Of a stretch of 40,575 nucleotides of DNA, positions 18,179 to 26,888 are shown piece by piece. Numbering within the stretch: the stretch's first letter is position 1; each line of letters begins with the position of its first letter. Both the position numbers and the translations under genes were made by a program. The stretch comes from Gammaproteobacteria bacterium (GTDB taxonomy: Bacteria; Pseudomonadota; Gammaproteobacteria; Chromatiales; Chromatiaceae). The notes under the pieces are model-generated. The model did not search any database and was not told where the DNA came from. It worked only from the letters and a program-made list of their open reading frames with translations. The stretch lies in NCBI GenBank assembly GCA_024275295.1, contig JAJRZI010000093.1:1-40575 (forward strand), read 5' to 3'.

Positions 18179-20854
18179 ATGGGGAAAAGCGGCAACAAAC
18201 TCCACCGCCGGGTAGGGGCTCAAACAAGGTTGGAAGAGGAGAAGATTCGAGAGCTGTCACCCGATGAGGCATTGGCAGCATCCGAACACAAGTATCGGAC
18301 ATTAATAGCCAATGCTAACGATGCCATACTGGTGGCAAATACCGAAACCGGGATCATTCTCAACGCCAACAGGCGGGCTGGGGAACCGCTCGGCCTGAAG
18401 CCCAGTGAAATCATCGGCCTTCATCAAACCCGGCTCCACCCACAAGAGGAGGCCGATACCTACCGCGCCATTTTTCAGGATCATATCCGCAAGGGAGAGT
18501 GGGGTGAGGAGGAGATGATCGTCCTTCATTCCAGCGGTCGCCGGGTGCCAGTGGAGTTCCGGGCCAGTGTCATCGATCTCGACGGACAAACAGCAATCAT
18601 GGGCATTTTCCGTGACATCAGCACACGAAAACAGGCCGAAGAGGCACAATACGCCCACCTCCATTACCTGGAAAAGATGCAACGTATCATCAGCGCAGTC
18701 GGCAAACCCCCCAATCCCGAAGAGGGGTTGACCAATGTCATCAGCACCATCCGGGAGGTCTTCGGATCTGACCGGGCGTGGCTGCTCTACCCCTGCGATC
18801 CAGAGACAAAGTCCTGGTCGGTGCCAGTGGAATCAACGACCCAGGAATGTCCCGAGGCCTTTCAGGCGGGGCAGCCCGTACCCACAGAATCCACTACAAG
18901 GCAGATCTTTCGAGATGCCTTGAATTCAGATGAACCTGCAGTCATGGAGCAGATGCCGGAAGATAAAGCATTCAGACGATTATCCATCCGCTCCCAGATG
19001 ACCATTGCAGTCCAGCCCCGCTTCGGCAAGCCCTGGCTTTTGGGAATGCACCAATGTTCCCATGAACGCACCTGGAGCGCTGAAGAACGGCATCTGTTCA
19101 AAGACATTGCCGCACGAATCGAGGATCTGCTGGGCAGTCAGCACCTGCATCAAGAGCTCAAAAAGAGCGAGCAAGCAACACGGCAGCTGATCGACTCCAC
19201 GGGCGAAGGCATCTACGGGGTGGATGCTGACGGAAACTGTACCCTGGCCAACAGAGCCTGCGCAGATCTATTAGGCTATAAAGACGCATCAGAACTCATC
19301 GGAAAGCAGATGCGCCAGCTCACTCATCACGACTGTCCCGGCGCCCGCTCATCCACGTTTATAGCGTGCCGGGACTGTATTGTATTTCAAGAGGGTAAAA
19401 ATATTTTCGGAGCAGATCTTCTGTTTCAACGGGCAGACGGGTTGCATTTTTCAGCAGAATTCCGCTGCCATCCCATCTATGAGGAGGGCGTTGTAACCGG
19501 CGCCGCGGCCTCCTTTACCGACATCACCGCACGCAGGCGAGCCGAGCGGGTATTGCAAAAGGCCTATGACGAACTGTAATCACGTGTAGCGCAGCGCACT
19601 ATAGATCTGAAAGCGGCCAATGAAGCACTAATAGAAAACGAAAGCCGATTCCGTAGCATGTTCACCAATTCGATAATCGGCATGGCAATCCTCACTCCTG
19701 ATGCTCAACTTCTACAGGTCAACAATTCACTCTGCTTCATGCTTGGCTATTCACAAAAAGCACTTTTGAGGAAAACATTCCAGGACATTACCCATCCTGA
19801 CGACGTGCAGATCGGCGCTGATTATCTACACAGGTTGTTGGAAGGGAGCATCGATGCCGCAACATTCGAGAAGAGATATATCCATAAAGAGGGACATACT
19901 GTCTGGGGTTCCGTATCAACATCGCTACTCCGGGATGCGCAAGGCACGCCATTGTACTTTGTCACTCAGGCGCAGGACATCACCAAGCGCAAGCAGGTGG
20001 AACAGGAGCTGGCAGTCTATCAAGACCATCTGGAAACCATCCTGGAAGAGCGTAGCGTCAAGCTTGCCCGATCCGAAAAGGAGCTCAAGAACTTTGCCTA
20101 CATTGTCTCCCACGATCTGCGCACCCCCCTGGTCAGCATCCAGGGCTTTACCGGCGAACTGCACCACGGCCTGGAACTGCTGCGCGAAGCAGTGGAGGCC
20201 GGGCTACCCCATTTCAACAAGGCACAGCAAGCGGTGCTGCAGCGTGAGCTTAACCAGCATATTCCTGAAGCCATGGATTTCATCGAGGCCTCAACGATCA
20301 AAATGGACAGCCTGGTGAAGGCCATCCTCAAGCTATCGCGCATGGGCCACCAAAAACTGAGCTATGAGCCGGTGGATATCGGGCAGTTGGTGGAACAGGA
20401 TTTGAAAACCATCGCCTATGCCATCGAAACCCAAGGTATAAAAATAAAGCAGGGTAAGCTCCCCACCCTCTACACTGACCCCCTGGTCATGCAGCAGATC
20501 TTCGGCAATCTACTCTCCAACGCAGTCAAATATATGGATCCGGAACGACCCGGCATGATTGAGATAAGTGCAGAGCAGGGCAACAACGGCACCACCTTCC
20601 ACGTCTGCGACAATGGCCGTGGTATTGCAGCGAATGAGATCGACAAGGTATTCGAGATCTATCAGCGGGCGGGGGATCGAAAGGAGCCCGGCGAGGGCAT
20701 GGGTCTGACCTATGTTGAGACGCTGGTGCGGCGTCTGGATGGGCGAATCTGGTGCGAGTCAGAATTGGGACAGGGTGCAACGTTCAGTTTCAGCCTACCG
20801 CAGAAGAAGCCGAAGAGAGCAGATAAGCAGTTGGTCAATATTACCACCTGCTAG
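18179..20854 (+). pseudogene. PAS-GAF-PAS-PAS sensor histidine kinase with in-frame ochre codon
   Basis: ATG at 18179 is chosen for its AGGAG four bases upstream; the frame is open from a TTG at 18143. In order: PAS (about residues 40-145, YRTLIANANDAIL), GAF (about 165-325), PAS (about 335-455), coiled linker, PAS (about 490-610), dimerisation box IVSHDLRTPL and an ATPase domain (NLLSNAVKY, DNGRGIA, GEGMGLTYV) of the phytochrome-like class. At codon 467 (19577-19579) a TAA interrupts the linker: YDEL, stop, SRVAQRTIDLKAANEAL, all in one frame. The linker consensus ELESRVAQRT predicts Glu there, so GAA changed to TAA explains it. No receiver or partner regulator follows. Its input and output are unknown. 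Confidence 0.87.
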
Positions 20855-21268
20855 GCGCACCGCATGTATAGGTATCAGATGCCAGTTCTCGGAGTAGACA
20901 AAGAAGCGATGGTTTTTATGGCCGATGACCCACTCTGTGCAGGCACAAATCCTCACAACTCATATACGTAATTCTACGTACGTAATCACACGGATACATT
21001 TTTTCTGGCAGACTCGATACTCTCTCAAATGCCAATCAAAGGAATGTACGGGGTACTCACCACAGGGATGCGATGGGTAACTCAGCATAGGGACATAATG
21101 GATAACTCACTATAGGGACATGGTGAGTTATCCACAACAGCATTGCTGCCTGAACAGATTCAGCGATGCATGCAAGGGTATCTCACACTGCTGATACTTG
21201 TTTCTAAGGCGCCCCATATACCACTTTATCACCTGGCACAATCCACTATGATAAGGAAAAGCAACAAG
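20855..21268. other. Gene-less interval with short direct repeats
   Basis: No credible gene is seen in these 414 nt. The stretch from 21051 to 21134 holds three direct repeats and a hairpin, described separately. Near 20965-20990 there is a TACGTA-rich segment with near-palindromic symmetry. Nothing else stands out. Confidence 0.5.
21051..21134. repeat. Three ~25-bp direct repeats ending in a perfect 12-bp hairpin
   Basis: Units start at 21051, 21075 and 21100 and share GG(G)TAACTCA then ATAGGGACAT with small changes. The last unit (TGGATAACTCAC at 21099-21110) is mirrored exactly by GTGAGTTATCCA at 21123-21134 around 12 nt. Repeated binding sites of this kind occur at the ends of IS21-like elements, but no transposase is present, so this is only a possible scar. 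Confidence 0.5.
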
Positions 21269-21619
21269 ATGAATCATCGTCAAAGCGCACGTTGGTCTCG
21301 CCAATTAACGGCCATGGTTTTTCAGCAGGGTATCTTGTTAGGATATTTTAAGACCCGCAATATTAGTCTTCAAGGTGCTTACCTGGAAAAAGGTCCAGCA
21401 GCCCTCCCCCTGAACGGCACCCTTGATGTGATCTTTATGGCAGCAGCGGGGTGCCTTCCAAAATGCGCAGTAAAAGCCCTTGTTGTCCACAAAGAGAACG
21501 AGGGTACAGGTATCATGTTTGCAAGCAATGACCAGGAGATATTGCATAATCTGAGGCAGGTATTATTTACTGTTGCACCAGGTAATCAATCATCAAGCCG
21601 TACACTTAAGTTAAAGTAG
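21269..21619 (+). CDS. PilZ domain protein
   Basis: From ATG at 21269, with AAGGA 11 nt before it, the protein has 116 residues. It carries both c-di-GMP-binding motifs of PilZ: RQSAR at 4-8 (RxxxR) and NISLQG at 31-36 (D/NxSxxG). There is no other domain, so it is a single-domain c-di-GMP receptor. It lies directly before a GGDEF/EAL gene, which could make or sense the ligand. The open frame extends upstream through 21143, but those residues have no PilZ match. Confidence 0.75.
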   Translation: MNHRQSARWSRQLTAMVFQQGILLGYFKTRNISLQGAYLEKGPAALPLNGTLDVIFMAAAGCLPKCAVKALVVHKENEGTGIMFASNDQEILHNLRQVLFTVAPGNQSSSRTLKLK

Positions 21620-21675
21620 CAGGTAAGCTGACAGCCCACTGTGAGTTGCCAGATCCCCAGCCATGACTTTCCGCA

Positions 21676-23808
21676 TTGCCTGCACATGGCAATTCAAGAG
21701 TGGTTCCATTGACCAAGGCAGCACCAGCTTCCAAAGCTAAACTCCTCTACATAGAGGATGAACCGAGTCTGGCCCGGATGACCCAGATGCATCTTGAGCG
21801 CGCCGGTTATACGGTAGATCTGGCCAGTGACGGCGAACAGGGATTGGCCATGATTCAAACAGGTAATTACCAGGTGGCACTGGTCGATTACCAACTACCC
21901 AAACTCAATGGCCTGGAGCTGATCCGTACCCTGGCCGAAGAGGGCTGCCTGCCACCCACCGTCATGCTCTCCGGGATGAGTGAGCTTGCTGTGGCCGTTG
22001 AGGCCATGAAGCTTGGGGCTGCAGATTACATCATCAAGGAACCAGGCAGCGGTTATCTGGAGCATCTATCAGCCATAATCAAACGGCTGCTGGAAAGAGA
22101 GGAACTGCTCAACAATATACGCCAAGCCGACGAACAGTTACGTCTGGCCGCTGCCGTATTCGAGACCACCGCCGAAGGCATCATCATCACCGACCGGGAT
22201 AATCGCATCGAGGCGGTTAACCGGGCATTTTACAATATCACCGGCTACACAGAGGATGAGGTGATCGGGAAAAACCCTTCCCTGCTGCGTTCCGGTCGGC
22301 ACGACCTGGCATACTACCAGCACATGTGGAGATGCCTAGAGCGTGATGGAAAATGGGAAGGTGAGATCTGGGAGAGGCGCAAGAATGGTGAGATCTACCC
22401 GGCATGGATAATCATTAACGCCGTCTGCAATGACCAGGGGGAAACTACTGGCTACGTAGCACTCTTCAGCGACATCACCGAGCGCAAGCGGCAAGAGGAT
22501 CAGATCTGGCGGCAGGCCAACTTCGATGCCCTAACCGGACTACCTAACCGCACCCTCTTCATGGATCGCTTATCCCAGGCAATTCATTCAGCCCATCGTG
22601 AGGGCTGGTCCGTGGCGCTGATGTTCATCGATCTGGATCACTTCAAATGGATAAACGACAGCCTAGGCCATGAGGCGGGCGATCAGTTGTTACAAGAGGT
22701 GGCACAGAGGCTAAGAGCCTGCGCACGAGAATCAGACACTGTTGCTCGCCTGGGCGGAGATGAGTTCACCATCATCCTTCCTGACATTGATGGTTTAAGC
22801 GGCGGAGAGCAGGTGGCAAAAAAGGTTCTGGAAAGTCTGGCCCAACCTCTAACCTTGGCGGGACGGGAAGAGGCCCTCACCTCCGGCAGCATCGGCATCG
22901 CCTTTTATCCCGACGATACCAGCAATGCAGATACCCTTCTGAAGTATGCTGATATGGCAATGTACCAAGCCAAAGAGAACGGCCGTAACGCCTTTGCCTT
23001 CTTTACTAAAGAGATGAACAGGGAGGCAAATCAACGCAGAAACCTGGAACTGGAGCTACAGCATGCACTGGAGGGAGGCGAGTTACTGCTCCATTATCAA
23101 CCGATCATCTCGCTTGAATCCGGACAGCTCGCCAGTGCCGAAGCCTTGCTACGCTGGGCGAGTCCAGAGCATGGCACGCTGTTGCCGGGTGAGTTCATCC
23201 CTCTGGCAGAAGAGACCGGCTTGATCCTACCGCTGGGTGAGTGGGTACTGCACACCGCCGTGGAACAGGCCAGCACATGGCATCGACGTGGACTGGTCGT
23301 GCCCGGAATATCGGTCAATCTCTCTTTCCAGCAGTGCAGGGATCCGAACTTTGAGCGGAAGCTGAGGCAAGTACTGGTAGAGGCCGGCTTGCCGACAAGT
23401 GTATTACGGTTGGGACTGGAGATTACCGAAGAGCTGTTGCAGGAGGAAGGGAGTAAACATGGCAAGATGTTTCAGCGTATCAACGAAATGGATGTTTACC
23501 TTTCGATCGATCACTTCGGAACCGGCAGCTCATCCCTGATCCAGCTCAAACAATTTCCAGTAGAGACCATAAAAATTGATCGCGCATTGGTACAAGATGT
23601 AATCAATGAGTCGAAAGTCACAGATCTTGTCAAATCCATCATTGCACTGGCACATACCCTTGGCATGAAGGTTGTTGCCGAAGGCATTGAAACCGCTGAA
23701 CAATCCAAATTTCTTACCCAGGCCGGATGTGATTTTGGTCATGGGTATTTTTTCTCTAAACCCATTTCAGCTCAAGCATTTGAGATGTATCTACAGAGTA
23801 GATCCTAA
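21676..23808 (+). CDS. Receiver-PAS-GGDEF-EAL protein
   Basis: This protein of about 710 residues has a receiver domain (D71 in LVDYQLPKLNG, K121), a PAS/PAC domain (about 140-265), a GGDEF domain and an EAL domain. The cyclase is intact: RLGGDEF near residue 360, with an RESD inhibitory site five residues before it. The EAL domain keeps EALLRW, the NLS Asn, ITEE and VAEGIE, but the DDFGTG metal pair reads DHFGTG and the FxQGY Gln is His (FGHGY). Cyclase activity is therefore likelier than phosphodiesterase activity. The start is unsure: the TTG at 21676 and a TTG at 21715 are candidates, as no ATG is in frame before the receiver. It is phosphorylated by an unknown kinase, possibly the PAS/GAF kinase upstream on the same strand. 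Confidence 0.9.
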   Translation: MPAHGNSRVVPLTKAAPASKAKLLYIEDEPSLARMTQMHLERAGYTVDLASDGEQGLAMIQTGNYQVALVDYQLPKLNGLELIRTLAEEGCLPPTVMLSGMSELAVAVEAMKLGAADYIIKEPGSGYLEHLSAIIKRLLEREELLNNIRQADEQLRLAAAVFETTAEGIIITDRDNRIEAVNRAFYNITGYTEDEVIGKNPSLLRSGRHDLAYYQHMWRCLERDGKWEGEIWERRKNGEIYPAWIIINAVCNDQGETTGYVALFSDITERKRQEDQIWRQANFDALTGLPNRTLFMDRLSQAIHSAHREGWSVALMFIDLDHFKWINDSLGHEAGDQLLQEVAQRLRACARESDTVARLGGDEFTIILPDIDGLSGGEQVAKKVLESLAQPLTLAGREEALTSGSIGIAFYPDDTSNADTLLKYADMAMYQAKENGRNAFAFFTKEMNREANQRRNLELELQHALEGGELLLHYQPIISLESGQLASAEALLRWASPEHGTLLPGEFIPLAEETGLILPLGEWVLHTAVEQASTWHRRGLVVPGISVNLSFQQCRDPNFERKLRQVLVEAGLPTSVLRLGLEITEELLQEEGSKHGKMFQRINEMDVYLSIDHFGTGSSSLIQLKQFPVETIKIDRALVQDVINESKVTDLVKSIIALAHTLGMKVVAEGIETAEQSKFLTQAGCDFGHGYFFSKPISAQAFEMYLQSRS

Positions 23809-23843
23809 CCCGCAAGTTTTCATTATTTCGACACCTATACTGT

Positions 23844-23884
23844 TCAGAGCTTTTTGAAAAATACCTTGGCATTGCGCCGATAGT
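23844..23884 (-). repeat. 3' end of argA (proximal copy of the 41-bp direct repeat)
   Basis: This is the intact gene's final 13 codons and stop, matched at 38 of 41 positions by 14502-14542 in the same orientation. The 9.3 kb between the copies holds only signalling genes. In the integration model this copy restores argA while the other copy is the displaced old end. Confidence 0.75.
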
Positions 23885-25169
23885 TGTAAAGTTGGCGTTT
23901 TTTCATCGGTAGCTTTTGCAGCGGCAGCGCTTTAAAACCACGCTCCAGAAACCAGTGCGTTGCCTGGGTCGTCAGTACAAACAACCCCTTGATTTTCAGT
24001 GCACGCGCCCTGCTCTCCATGTGCTGCAACAGGGCTTCACCACGCTTGTTGTTTTGATAATCAGGGTGCACTGCCAGGCAGGCCAACTCAGCCAGAGACT
24101 CTTTCTCATAGAGATAGAGTGCCGTGCAGGCGATGACCATGCCATCTCGCTCCACAACCGTAAACCGGTCAATCTCAGTCTCCAGCAGATCCCTCGAACG
24201 ACGCACCAACTTGCCCTCCTCTTCCAGCGGCGCCAACAGTTCCAGAATACCCCCAACATCATCGATACGGGCAGTGCGCACATCTTCATAGGGTTCAGCC
24301 GTAATCAAGGTACCAGCACCATCACGGGTAAAGAGTTCCCGCAGCAGAACACCATCCAACTCTCGACCCAGCAGATGGATGCGCTTCACCCCCCGGCGGC
24401 ATGCATTGATGGCCGCACGCAGATGCTGAACAATATCCTCTGGAAGATTTTTCCGGCGAGCCAGCATCACTTCAGCCTCACGCGCAATAATATGGGTAAC
24501 CAGCCGGTTTCGGCTATCAACCAACCCCTTGCCCTCCACCAGAGTAATCAGCTTATCGGCGCCCAACGCAGCAGCAGTGGCAGCCCCAAGATCTGCTGCA
24601 CAGAGGTTGAATACCTCACCTGTAGGGGAGTACCCAAGCGGCGGAATCAACGCAATGGACTGCGTCTTCAGCTGCTGGCGAATGGCATCGGTGTCAATAC
24701 GGCGCACCTCGCCGGTATGGCAGTAGTCCACACCATCCCTAACCCCCAGGGGACGGGCCGTCACAAAATTACCCGAAGCAACCCTGATGCAGACCCCGGC
24801 CATCGGGGAGTTTGCCAATCCCATCGACAGCAGCGCCTCAATCTCAACCCGCACCATTCCGGCAGCCTCTTTAACACAGGCCAGTGCCGCATCATCAGTC
24901 ACACGCAGACCATTGATATATTGCATCCGGGCATTTTGTGCATTCAGGCGCTGTTCAATCTGAGGCCGCGCCCCATGCACCAAAACCAGGTTGATCCCCA
25001 AGCCATGCAGCAGGGCGATATCATGGATCAGGTTGGAAAAAGAGTCATCCGCAACCGCTTCTCCACCAAAGACGATAACAAAAGTGCGTCCTCGGTGAGC
25101 ATGAATGTAGGGTGACGAACTGCGAAACCAATCAACAAACATATCGGGTTTTGATTTTTTTATCGGCAC
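23844..25169 (-). CDS. argA: Amino-acid N-acetyltransferase (N-acetylglutamate synthase)
   Basis: The first step of arginine synthesis: acetyl-CoA plus glutamate to N-acetylglutamate. Residues 1 to about 290 form the amino-acid-kinase fold (FVIVFGGEAVAD, LVLVHGARPQIEQRL, NLCAADLGAATAAALGADK), which carries the arginine feedback site. Residues about 295-441 are the GNAT domain (LAVHPDYQNNKRGEALL, FVLTTQATHWFLERGF). The length of 441 residues equals E. coli ArgA (443). It is 18 nt after argE, so the two are an operon. Its last 41 bp, including the stop, occur again at 14502-14542. Confidence 0.96.
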   Translation of the reverse strand: MPIKKSKPDMFVDWFRSSSPYIHAHRGRTFVIVFGGEAVADDSFSNLIHDIALLHGLGINLVLVHGARPQIEQRLNAQNARMQYINGLRVTDDAALACVKEAAGMVRVEIEALLSMGLANSPMAGVCIRVASGNFVTARPLGVRDGVDYCHTGEVRRIDTDAIRQQLKTQSIALIPPLGYSPTGEVFNLCAADLGAATAAALGADKLITLVEGKGLVDSRNRLVTHIIAREAEVMLARRKNLPEDIVQHLRAAINACRRGVKRIHLLGRELDGVLLRELFTRDGAGTLITAEPYEDVRTARIDDVGGILELLAPLEEEGKLVRRSRDLLETEIDRFTVVERDGMVIACTALYLYEKESLAELACLAVHPDYQNNKRGEALLQHMESRARALKIKGLFVLTTQATHWFLERGFKALPLQKLPMKKRQLYNYRRNAKVFFKKL

Positions 25170-25187
25170 GATCTCTCTCTTTCCAAA

Positions 25188-26342
25188 TTAATAACAGAAT
25201 CTGCGCACCAGCGACCGTATCAATTCAATGGCAGGTTTTATATGACTCACTTCCAGATACTCATCCGGCTGGTGAGCCTGTCTGATGTCGCCTGGCCCCA
25301 TAATTATAGTTTCCATTCCCAATTCAGTCAGATAGGGACCTTCTGTACCAAAAGCGACCGCCTCTGCATCAAAGCCTGTCAGCTCTTGCGCATATTTGAC
25401 TATCGCTGAATCCGCAGCTGTTTCCATCGCCGGAGTGCCATGAAACAGCGGCTTCACTGCAAGCTGCAACCCACTGCCCTGAAGTGCAACAGCCAGGCGC
25501 TTTTTCAATACACTGCGCATATCATCAAGCGTCATCCCAGGCAGAGGGCGCATATCAATATGCAGCTCACAGAATGCACAGATACGGTTGGGGTTATCTC
25601 CACCCTGAATGTGACCTAGATTAATAGTAGGTGTCTCAACCTTAAACATGGGGTTACGATGATTACACGCCAGCTCTTTTCGCCAAGCCATGAGTTCACC
25701 CATCACCGTGTACATGCCATCCAATGCACTCACACCATTTGCAGGATCACTGGAGTGCCCAGACCGCCCCGTCAACTGTATTGCCTCCATTGCAATACCC
25801 TTGTGCATACGAATAGGCCTTAGCCCCGTTGGCTCACCAATCACAGCATAGCGACCCAAGCGCTGCTGCCTTGTCACCAGGGCTTGAGCACCGCTCATGG
25901 AACTCTCTTCATCGGCTGTGGCAATGATGGTCAAAGGCTGTTTCAGCCTATCCAGCGGCATCTCTCTTATCGCCTCGATCACCAGCGCAAAAAAAGATTT
26001 CATATCCGCTGTGCCCAGGCCATAGAGACGACTGTTCTCTTCGGTCAGAACAAAAGGGTCACGACTCCAACGCCCATCATCATAGGGAACCGTATCGCTG
26101 TGACCAGAGAGCACCAAACCCTCATCGCCCGAACCCATCCTGGCAATCAGATTGGCCTTGCCAGGACGCCCAGGCACAGGAAGCACATCCACATCCAAGC
26201 CAAGGCCTTCCAGCCACTGAGCCAATAGATTAATAATGGTGCTGTTTTCATGATCCAAACGCGGATTGACACTGCTGATCGACGGCGTTGCAATCAGCTG
26301 TTGCAGCATGGACATAAGATTTGGCGGATTCATACTATGCAT
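25188..26342 (-). CDS. argE: Acetylornithine deacetylase
   Basis: This zinc-dependent M20-family enzyme releases ornithine from N-acetylornithine. It has the metal and catalytic motifs LSGHSDTVP, GLGTADMKSF, TADEESSMSG, and IGEPTG, a dimerisation domain in the middle, and 384 residues (E. coli ArgE 383). ATG at 26342 is used; a second ATG lies three codons in. Having both argA and argE suggests the linear arginine route, in which the acetyl group is not recycled by ornithine acetyltransferase. Confidence 0.95.
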   Translation of the reverse strand: MHSMNPPNLMSMLQQLIATPSISSVNPRLDHENSTIINLLAQWLEGLGLDVDVLPVPGRPGKANLIARMGSGDEGLVLSGHSDTVPYDDGRWSRDPFVLTEENSRLYGLGTADMKSFFALVIEAIREMPLDRLKQPLTIIATADEESSMSGAQALVTRQQRLGRYAVIGEPTGLRPIRMHKGIAMEAIQLTGRSGHSSDPANGVSALDGMYTVMGELMAWRKELACNHRNPMFKVETPTINLGHIQGGDNPNRICAFCELHIDMRPLPGMTLDDMRSVLKKRLAVALQGSGLQLAVKPLFHGTPAMETAADSAIVKYAQELTGFDAEAVAFGTEGPYLTELGMETIIMGPGDIRQAHQPDEYLEVSHIKPAIELIRSLVRRFCY

Positions 26343-26374
26343 TATCTTTGAAACCCCACATTACGCAAAGCTTA

Positions 26375-26406
26375 TTGTCGGCAGATTCAGGCAATAACCC
26401 TATAAT
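26375..26406 (+). promoter_or_regulatory. Possible sigma-70 promoter for the cupin gene
   Basis: A perfect TATAAT at 26401-26406 is preceded by TTGTCG at 26375-26380. The spacing is 20 bp, longer than the preferred 17, so the -35 match is weak. The start codon is 31 nt downstream. Confidence 0.3.
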
Positions 26407-26437
26407 TACTACCACCATTTAGATGACATCCTGAACT

Positions 26438-26797
26438 ATGAAGACCACATACAGCCGCATCACACCTTACCAAACCAAAGATGGTTCACTCATCCGGGAA
26501 CTACTACACCCTGCACACCATAACATTAAAAATCAAAGCCTTGCGGAAGCCATTGTGCCTGCAGAGAGCTGCACGCATCTGCACAAACACCATCAATCAG
26601 AAGAGATTTACCATATAACCTCTGGAGAGGGATGGATGTATCTTGGAGATGACGAGTTTTCGATTCAGGCAGGTGACAGCATCTGCATCCCACCTCAAAC
26701 ACCTCACAAAATAAGAAACAGCAAAAAATCACCTCTGGTCATACTTTGCTGCTGCGCCCCACCCTACTCACATGCAGATACCGAAATACTTGACTAA
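26438..26797 (+). CDS. Single-domain cupin protein
   Basis: This is a 119-residue double-stranded beta-helix. The metal motif is visible as H47, H49, E55/E56 (HLHKHHQSEEIYH) and H90 (PPQTPHKI), between G-rich turns SGEGWMYLG and QAGDSICIP. Small cupins like this include isomerases, dioxygenases and sugar-binding proteins, so the function is open. It is divergent from argE and followed by the coiled-coil protein gene after 91 nt. Confidence 0.85.
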   Translation: MKTTYSRITPYQTKDGSLIRELLHPAHHNIKNQSLAEAIVPAESCTHLHKHHQSEEIYHITSGEGWMYLGDDEFSIQAGDSICIPPQTPHKIRNSKKSPLVILCCCAPPYSHADTEILD

Positions 26798-26888
26798 GCA
26801 TCATATTGCCCACCCCGGATAAATCACTCATATTTTCAAACAATATGCCGATAATAAGTAGGCTAACCATGCAAGGCATTAGTCGTAT

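Noticed and set aside
21128-21136. TTATCCACA, a perfect DnaA box
   Set aside because: It is a single box that is half of a hairpin; there is no box cluster, AT-rich unwinding region or dnaA/dnaN gene, so an origin is not supported.
23916-25115. 399-codon plus-strand open frame opposite argA
   Set aside because: It is antisense to a fully conserved gene and has no recognisable domain.
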